The notes below the pieces were generated by a model. The model was not told the origin of the DNA. It saw only the letters and a program-made list of their open reading frames with translations, and ran no database searches. DNA of 64,000 nucleotides from Methanobacteriota archaeon (lineage in GTDB: Archaea > Halobacteriota > Methanomicrobia > Methanomicrobiales > Methanoculleaceae). Positions 58,525-64,000 of the stretch are shown piece by piece. The stretch spans positions 1 to 64,000 of the forward strand of contig JAENYE010000007.1 of assembly GCA_016841955.1 (NCBI GenBank), written 5' to 3'. The position numbers and the translations under genes are program-made. Numbering within the stretch: the stretch's first letter is position 1; the number at the start of each line of letters is the position of its first letter.

Positions 58525-59214
58525 TTAGTTCTTCTTTCTCCCCGCAACCAGCAGCAGCCCCACAATCAGCAGGGCACCGCCGGCCAGGGCCGGAGAGAGG
58601 GGTGCCTGCTGCGTGGGAACCGGCACGGGGTTCAGCGTCACGTACAGGTCGACCGTCTCCCCCTTGCCGGGGTACCGGTCGATTGAGCCCGTGTAGGGCT
58701 GATACCCGTCCTTTGTCACGGTGTAGGTCTTGTAGGGCGTCCCGGTCGTGTAGACCTGCACGGAGAGGATACCCTGGCTGGTGACGCCTTTGACCTCGTT
58801 GTCGAACATGACCGTTGCGCCGTCAACGTTGGCGTGGACGGTGTACCAGCCGATATCTCCCCCAACGAGCGGCCCCGAAGTGGGCTGGACCGGGTTGATG
58901 GTTGCGTAGAGATCGAACACCTCTCCTTTGCCGGGAACGGAGGTGACGTCCCCGTAGTAGGTGGTGTATCCGTCTTTCTCGACGCGGAACGACTGGTAGG
59001 GCGTTCCGGTGGTGTAGACCGGGACGTACAGCACGCCGGCCTCGATCGCTCCCTTATACTCGTCGTCGAAGTATACCTGTGCACCATCCACGTTACAGTT
59101 GACCGCATACCATCCGTTGTCTCCGCCTACGGGCGGTTGAGCACTCGAAGGAAGGACGATAAGACAGCAGGCAACAAGGGAAAATACCAGAAGATTGCGT
59201 ACAATGCTCTGCAT
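58525..59214 (-). CDS. Secreted PEGA-domain protein with C-terminal anchor
   Basis: A 229-residue exported protein: signal peptide (LLVFSLVACCLIVLPSSAQ), two PEGA-like beta-sandwich repeats (GWYAVNCNVDGAQVYFDDEY and GWYTVHANVDGATVMFDNEV with the YTTGTPY turn), a proline-rich linker and a C-terminal hydrophobic segment ending in GRKKN. The design fits a surface protein held by a C-terminal membrane anchor. PEGA domains are frequent in methanogen surface proteins; ligand unknown. Confidence 0.85.
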   Translation of the reverse strand: MQSIVRNLLVFSLVACCLIVLPSSAQPPVGGDNGWYAVNCNVDGAQVYFDDEYKGAIEAGVLYVPVYTTGTPYQSFRVEKDGYTTYYGDVTSVPGKGEVFDLYATINPVQPTSGPLVGGDIGWYTVHANVDGATVMFDNEVKGVTSQGILSVQVYTTGTPYKTYTVTKDGYQPYTGSIDRYPGKGETVDLYVTLNPVPVPTQQAPLSPALAGGALLIVGLLLVAGRKKN

Positions 59215-59725
59215 AAAAAGCCTCCGCTTTAATTAATAAATTATCTTCTTACGTATATACCTTCCCCTATTTTAACGGCGGGAATACGATATCGAACGTG
59301 ATTTCCAGGAGAAATCCGAAATCTGCCGGTTTAAACACGCAGTTTAGCGTTGTTTGCGGGAGGTCCCGGCAGGAACGCGCTCATGCACGATCTCCCGGTA
59401 TCCCGTATCCTCATGATCGAAAAGGGATTGAAGGGCACTTCGTTTCAGAAACGGGGCCGGCCAACCATAAATGGGTCGTCCGGTTCGTAGCGCCGCTACA
59501 GGGTGCTCCCGTTGATGATAGCCTGCCGTGCATCGCCTCTTCGGCATGCCGAAGAGGCCCCGATCACGGGGATGGCGCCCGACGGCAGGTCCCCGGAGCC
59601 CGAAGGCAATGAGCAGGTCTCCTCAAACCGGAAACCGTCCCGGTAAACAGCAGCGTGAAACATATCAGGCGACTTTTATTGCTGGGTAAATATAAAAACT
59701 GGATTTGCACGGGAGGAGTCCTGCT
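59215..59725. promoter_or_regulatory. Long intergenic with kinase promoter and palindrome
   Basis: No gene seen in ~510 nt. TAAATATAAAA (59687-59697) is the TATA of the next kinase. The 22-bp palindrome at 59536-59557 is listed separately. The left part is the PEGA gene promoter (minus strand), AT-rich near 59230-59260. Confidence 0.45.
59536..59557. repeat. Perfect 22-bp palindrome
   Basis: CCTCTTCGGCA followed directly by TGCCGAAGAGG. It may be a hairpin or a dimeric protein site. It lies ~170 nt before the kinase start. Confidence 0.6.
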
Positions 59726-61531
59726 ATGGCACCACTGCCCGAGACCATCCGTATATTCATCGTCGGCATCCTGCTCGGGGTATCGATCGTCCTGACCTAC
59801 TACTTTCATGCAGTCCTCTCGATAGGGGCCGTCTTCTCCCACTTCTTCTACATACCCATCATCCTCGCCGCGCTCTGGTGGGGGAGAAAAGGTATCGGTG
59901 TGGCGCTCTTCCTTGGCGGGCTGGTCGTCGCAAGCCATTTGCTTATCAGGACCGACGTCGGGACCTTCAACGACTACGGGCGTGCGCTGATGTTCGTCGT
60001 GGTCGCAATCGTCATCGCCTGGCTCTCCGAACGGTTGAAAAGGCAGCAGAAGGACACCGAGAGAGAGCGTGACCGGGCGCAGGGCTACCTGGACGTGGCT
60101 GCCGTCCTGCTGGTCGTCATCAACGCGGACCAGACCATCGGCCTCATAAACCGGCGTGGCTGCGAGTTGCTCGGCTACCGCGAGGAGGAACTGCTCGGGA
60201 AGAACTGGTTCGACGTAGCGGTCCCGGAGCGCAACAGGGAGGACGCCCGGCGGGCATTCACCCGCACGGCGGCATCCGGGACCCCCACGACACCCGAGAC
60301 GGACGAGAACGTCATCGTGACGAAGGGCGGCGATGAGCGCACGCTCATCTGGAAGGAGGCCGTCCTGAGAGACGCCGGCGGTCGCGTCGTCGGGGTTCTC
60401 GGGTCGGGGAAGGACATCACCGACCGGATCCGGGCGGAGAAGGCGCTCCGGAACAGCGAGGCCCAGCTCCGCACGATCGTCGAGAACCTGAACGAAGGTC
60501 TGGGTGTTTTCGACCTCGACGGCAACCCGCTCCACTGGAACCGTGCCGCCGGGGAGATCTTCGGACTGCTCGGCCTTGAGGAAGTCCCCGGGAACGTGAA
60601 CGAGCTCGGCAGTATCTTCGAGCTTGCAACGATGGACGGCACCGTCCTCCCGGTGGAGGGGTGGCCCCTGTCCCGCATCCTGCGCGGGGAGCAGGTCAGG
60701 GACATTGAAGTTCGTACCCGGCGCATCGGGGCCGAGCGGCAGCGTGTATTCAACTACGGCGGCACCCTTGTCCGCGATGCGGGCGGCAACCCGTTCATGG
60801 CGGTGGTCACGTTCACGGACATCACCGAGCGCAAAGAGGCGGAAGAGGCTATCCTCGCGGCGAACGAGGAGTCGAACCTGTATCTCGACATCATGGTCCA
60901 CGACATCAACAACGCCAACACCATAGCGCTCGGTTACAGCGAAATTCTCGGTGAAGACCTCGAAGGGAAGAACCGGGAGATAATGCAGAAGATCCGGTCG
61001 GCCGTCACCCAGAGCATCGAGATCATCAAGAACGTCTCGACGATCCGGCGTCTCCGCCCGCCGACCCCTCCCCTGAAACCAGTCGACCTCGACGCGGTGA
61101 TCCGGGCCGAGATACGGCAGCACCCGGAGACCGACATCAGGTACGACGGGAGATCGGTCGCAGTCCTCGCCGACGACCTCCTCCCCGAGGTCTTCACGAA
61201 CCTCGTCGGCAACAGCATCAAGTTCGGGGAGCCCGACGTCGCGATCGCGATCCGGGTCGAGGAGCTGGACGGCGAGGTGCTGGTCTCGGTCGAGGACACG
61301 GGCCCGGGCATACCCGACGCGACAAAGGCCGTTCTCTTCTCCCGGTTCCGGAAGGGGAAGAGTTCGAGGAGCGGCAAAGGTCTCGGCCTTTACATTGTAC
61401 GGATGCTTGTTACGCGCTACGGGGGGAGCATCCGGGTGGAAGACCGGGTGCCCGGCCGACCGGAGGAGGGGGCGGCATTCCGGTTCACGCTACGGAGGGC
61501 GCGGGGCATGGGAGAGGCGGGGAGAGCCTGA
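59726..61531 (+). CDS. Membrane histidine kinase with tandem PAS domains
   Basis: A 601-residue kinase. The N-terminal ~100 residues have four membrane segments (IRIFIVGILLGVSIVLTYY and following). Two PAS domains lie at about 120-240 and 245-375 (INRRGCELLGYREEELLGKN; FDLDGNPLHWNRAAGEIFGL). The phospho-acceptor region has His392 in IMVHDINNANTIALGYSE, and the ATPase domain carries NLVGNSIKFG, EDTGPGIPDATKAVLF and GKGLGLYIVRMLV. Ribosome site GGGAGGAGT precedes ATG 59726; a TTG at 59705 is open but worse. No response regulator adjacent. Confidence 0.87.
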   Translation: MAPLPETIRIFIVGILLGVSIVLTYYFHAVLSIGAVFSHFFYIPIILAALWWGRKGIGVALFLGGLVVASHLLIRTDVGTFNDYGRALMFVVVAIVIAWLSERLKRQQKDTERERDRAQGYLDVAAVLLVVINADQTIGLINRRGCELLGYREEELLGKNWFDVAVPERNREDARRAFTRTAASGTPTTPETDENVIVTKGGDERTLIWKEAVLRDAGGRVVGVLGSGKDITDRIRAEKALRNSEAQLRTIVENLNEGLGVFDLDGNPLHWNRAAGEIFGLLGLEEVPGNVNELGSIFELATMDGTVLPVEGWPLSRILRGEQVRDIEVRTRRIGAERQRVFNYGGTLVRDAGGNPFMAVVTFTDITERKEAEEAILAANEESNLYLDIMVHDINNANTIALGYSEILGEDLEGKNREIMQKIRSAVTQSIEIIKNVSTIRRLRPPTPPLKPVDLDAVIRAEIRQHPETDIRYDGRSVAVLADDLLPEVFTNLVGNSIKFGEPDVAIAIRVEELDGEVLVSVEDTGPGIPDATKAVLFSRFRKGKSSRSGKGLGLYIVRMLVTRYGGSIRVEDRVPGRPEEGAAFRFTLRRARGMGEAGRA

Positions 61532-61686
61532 ACGGCCCTGCCGACCCCACTGTTCCCGGCCGCATGGACCGCAATCGACGAATCCCGGCCATCCTCCTGC
61601 AAAAAAGCAGGAAATCGCTGATACTCTCCGGAAAATGATCAGTCGAAACAAAAAAGTTTTTAAATACTCCGCATATTCTCTCTACT
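61532..61686 (+). promoter_or_regulatory. Promoter of the transglutaminase lipoprotein
   Basis: TTTTAAATAC (61657-61666) lies about 25 nt before ATG 61687, giving a near leaderless mRNA. Confidence 0.5.
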
Positions 61687-63207
61687 ATGCGATACCGTAC
61701 GATCACCACCCTCCTGGTTGCATTCGCCCTCCTCATCTTTGCGGCAGGATGCACCGCCGCAACGGAAGAGAAGACCGATCTCGTTGCACCCTCGCCGGCC
61801 GACGAGGCCTATGCCCGGGGACTGGCCGAGTATGCAGACGCCAACTTCCGGGTCGCCGAGGAACGCTTTGCGGAGGCCTCCGCCCTCTACGCCGGCGCCG
61901 GCGATCCGGATAAGGCCCGAATGGCCTGGGACGCCATGCTCCGGGCGAACAGGACATACCTCGAGTATTCGCTCGACGCCGCGGCCGCAGAAGCAGCGCT
62001 GCGGGAGAGCGTCCCCGGCATCACCGATGAGAACATAACCGGCTGGCTGGAGAACCGGGCCCAGAAGATCGTCTCTGAGAACGAGACGCTCTACTTCTGC
62101 GATGTCGCCAGCGACTACCTCTTCGCGCACTTCGACGATATGCGGAAGAAGACCGCGACGACTCTCGACTTCGACTACATCGCCCGGTATGCCTGGTCGG
62201 AGAACCGGTCAGAGACCGGGCCGTACGTGAACCCGGTGCACTACGCGGGAGTCGAGCGGCTCGAGATCCCGTACGAGGTGCTCCCGGCGACGGGAGTGCT
62301 GAAGATCTGGCTCCCGCTCCCGGTCGAGACGGAGTCGCAGAGAAACGTGACCGTCGCGAACCTGTCATGTCCTGAGTATATCGTCGTCGGTCCGGTCACC
62401 ACGGGCGCTATCGGCTACGTCTACTACGAGGTCCCGGTCGAGGCGGTCAACGGGAACCTCGTCATCACGGCGGATATCGGGTTTACCTCTTATGAGCAGA
62501 TCTTTGACGATATCGACCCGGCCAAGGTCGGGGAGTACGATACGAGCGACCCCGAGTACCTGCTCTACACGGCATCCGAGCGGAACATCGAGATCACGGA
62601 TGCGATCCGGGAGAAGGCGCAGGAGATCGTCGGGAACGAGACGAACCCGCACCTCCGGGCACAGATGATCTACTACCACATCATCGAGACCTATCCCTAC
62701 AGCCACGTCCCGCACGGTTCGCTTGATGCCCGGGAGCCCAAGGTCGCCGAGTCCACCTACATGTTCGAGACCGGTCACGGCGACTGCGGCACCCAGAGCA
62801 TGCTTTTTGCCGCGTTCTGCAGGTCGCTCGGGATCCCCGCCCGCGCCATCGGGGGCTACCAGATGCTCCTGTCCGAGGCTCCCGGCACTCACTTCTGGGC
62901 GGAGTACTACCTGCCCGGGTACGGCTGGGTCCCGAACGACGTGACGGTCGCCGAGATAGCCGACTGGGTCGCCATCCCCGACGAGGAACGGTCGGCGTTC
63001 AAGGACTACTACGCTGCAAACCTCGATCCTGCACGCCTGGTGATCCAGAAGAACGTCGACGCCCCGATGGACCCGGCCCTGCCGGAAGACGCCGTTGTCT
63101 TCAGGATCGTCCGGCAGAACCCGGCGATCATCTCCGATACGGCGGACAACGATCTGGATCTCCTCTGCTTGGAGTGCTTCAGTATCAGCCTTGCGGCTGT
63201 TGACTGA
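61687..63207 (+). CDS. Transglutaminase-like lipoprotein
   Basis: A 506-residue exported protein with a lipobox (LIFAAGC, Cys at ~21). The N-terminal half has a helical repeat region (DEAYARGLAEYADANFRVAE) and a beta-rich linker. The C-terminal transglutaminase-like domain has Cys367 in GHGDCGTQSM, His402 in GTHFWAEYYLPGYGW and Asp418 in VPNDV, the complete Cys-His-Asp triad, so it is probably an active protease or amidase-like enzyme at the cell surface. Confidence 0.87.
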   Translation: MRYRTITTLLVAFALLIFAAGCTAATEEKTDLVAPSPADEAYARGLAEYADANFRVAEERFAEASALYAGAGDPDKARMAWDAMLRANRTYLEYSLDAAAAEAALRESVPGITDENITGWLENRAQKIVSENETLYFCDVASDYLFAHFDDMRKKTATTLDFDYIARYAWSENRSETGPYVNPVHYAGVERLEIPYEVLPATGVLKIWLPLPVETESQRNVTVANLSCPEYIVVGPVTTGAIGYVYYEVPVEAVNGNLVITADIGFTSYEQIFDDIDPAKVGEYDTSDPEYLLYTASERNIEITDAIREKAQEIVGNETNPHLRAQMIYYHIIETYPYSHVPHGSLDAREPKVAESTYMFETGHGDCGTQSMLFAAFCRSLGIPARAIGGYQMLLSEAPGTHFWAEYYLPGYGWVPNDVTVAEIADWVAIPDEERSAFKDYYAANLDPARLVIQKNVDAPMDPALPEDAVVFRIVRQNPAIISDTADNDLDLLCLECFSISLAAVD

Positions 63208-63564
63208 TACCATCCACTCTTTTTTCCGACGACCGCGGGAGCCGTCCCGGTTCCGTCCAGGTTTGCCTGAGATGAAAACGCCGGGGGTGAAGCTCCCCGC
63301 ATATCGTACGGCCCGGAGAGACGGGCAGTATGATGCGGTATCGGCGGGGCCTAAGCAGGGAGTTTTCTGTTAAATGCCCTGTTTTTGTACAGAATTTAAT
63401 TATCTGTGTGGACTCACTGGCTGTAATACCATAATATATATTAACCAGTTATGACGGTTCGCCAGGTATATATGGATTCGGCTACTTACAACTGATTAGG
63501 AGTTCTCCTTTCAGTCGCCAGCGTACTTTCGGGTCAAATCGTGATCCAGAGAAGGTGTTGAATC
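63208..63564. promoter_or_regulatory. Promoter region of the iron-containing alcohol dehydrogenase
   Basis: T-run 63220-63225 follows the previous gene. AATATATATTAA (about 63434-63445) and GGTATATATGG (about 63465-63475) are two TATA-like elements; either would give a leader of 70-100 nt before ATG 63565. GTGATCCAGAGAAGG at 63541 repeats the beginning of the gene. Confidence 0.5.
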
Positions 63565-64000
63565 ATGATCCAGAGAAGCCAGCTTGACCTGAGAAAATTT
63601 GTAGCTCCTGAATTTATCTGCGGGCACGGGGCACTGCAGCTTGCAGGCCGGTATGCACGCAACTTCGGTATGAAACAGGTGCTCCTCGTCACCGACCCGG
63701 GTGTCCGGGCCGCAGGCTGGGCCGAGGCCGTAGGGGAGAGCCTGACCGAAGCTGGGATATCGTTCACCATCTTCGACTCTATCTCCGTAAATCCCCGCTC
63801 CAGGCAGGTGATGTCGGGTAAGGATGTGTACCTGTCCGAAGAGTGCAACGGCGTTGTCGCCGTCGGGGGAGGAAGCCCGATGGACTGTGCCAAGGGGATC
63901 GGGATAGCGGGTTCCAACCTGCGGGATATCCTCACGTTCGAGGGCGTCGACCGGGTGCCGGTACCTGCGCCGCCTCTCATCTGCATCCCGACAACCGCCG
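63565..64000 (+). CDS. Iron-containing alcohol dehydrogenase (partial, runs off the window)
   Basis: The first 145 residues of a group III (iron-activated) alcohol dehydrogenase. ATCMIQR-like start (MIQRSQLDLRKFVAPEF), CGHGALQLAGRYARNFGMKQ, then the NAD-binding loop GVVAVGGGSPMDCAKGIGI and a downstream PLICIPTTA. The metal-ligand half lies beyond the window. ATG 63565 is preceded by a 13-bp duplicate of its first codons (63542-63554). Confidence 0.85.
   Translation, partial: MIQRSQLDLRKFVAPEFICGHGALQLAGRYARNFGMKQVLLVTDPGVRAAGWAEAVGESLTEAGISFTIFDSISVNPRSRQVMSGKDVYLSEECNGVVAVGGGSPMDCAKGIGIAGSNLRDILTFEGVDRVPVPAPPLICIPTTA

Overview
The window is archaeal, from a hydrogenotrophic methanogen of the Methanomicrobiales, most likely a Methanoculleus species. 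Four things support this: enzymes of methanopterin and formaldehyde metabolism (beta-RFAP synthase, Fae-Hps); a coenzyme F420-dependent secondary alcohol dehydrogenase that recalls Methanoculleus Adf and has the same 330-residue length; a tRNA-Trp whose intron carries a box C/D guide RNA; and many genes with a TATA box about 25 nt before the start codon. Identifications come from reading the sequence and from memory of the families; no search was run.

Layout. (1) 1-9.5 kb is GC-rich core: msrA, a DUF2148 protein, beta-RFAP synthase, Fae-Hps, tRNA-Trp, an acyl-CoA synthetase, a SAM-salvage pair (dadD-like plus MTA phosphorylase-like), nicotinate phosphoribosyltransferase and tRNA-Ala(GGC). (2) 9.5-19.1 kb is an AT-rich accessory island behind tRNA-Ala. 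A decayed tRNA-Ala copy lies at 10.74-10.80 kb, and a 13-nt match to the tRNA 3' end sits at the right boundary (19122-19134). The island holds a two-gene HEPN-type cassette, a frameshifted DUF4062 gene, and a compact five-gene operon ending in a HerA-type ATPase. This operon is a good candidate for an undescribed defence system. (3) 19.1-22.8 kb holds three overlapping or adjacent small genes, two RelE/ParE-like toxin-antitoxin modules with inverted repeats at their promoters, a MazF-like tail and an orphan hicB-like gene. (4) 22.9-30.4 kb is a duplicated ATPase / STAND-ATPase gene pair. One copy is complete and carries TPR repeats; the other is decayed and lacks them. Between them lie a small basic protein gene and a membrane-anchored caspase/CHAT-like protein. 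This is the second candidate system. (5) 30.5-48.8 kb is mixed accessory and metabolic DNA: a DUF4143 ATPase, a ferredoxin-like protein, a methyltransferase, an alkylsulfatase-like enzyme, a double substrate-binding lipoprotein, a sugar dehydrogenase, a 608-residue orphan, SRPBCC proteins, and at least five decayed hicB-like fragments. (6) 48.9-64 kb holds a small ORF built from four 18-nt hairpin units, a symporter with its small accessory protein, a PAS protein with three 390-bp tandem units, adf, a cupin, two histidine kinases, a hairpin array, a PEGA protein, a transglutaminase lipoprotein and the start of an iron-containing alcohol dehydrogenase.

No CRISPR array, rRNA, intact transposase or recognisable integrase was seen.
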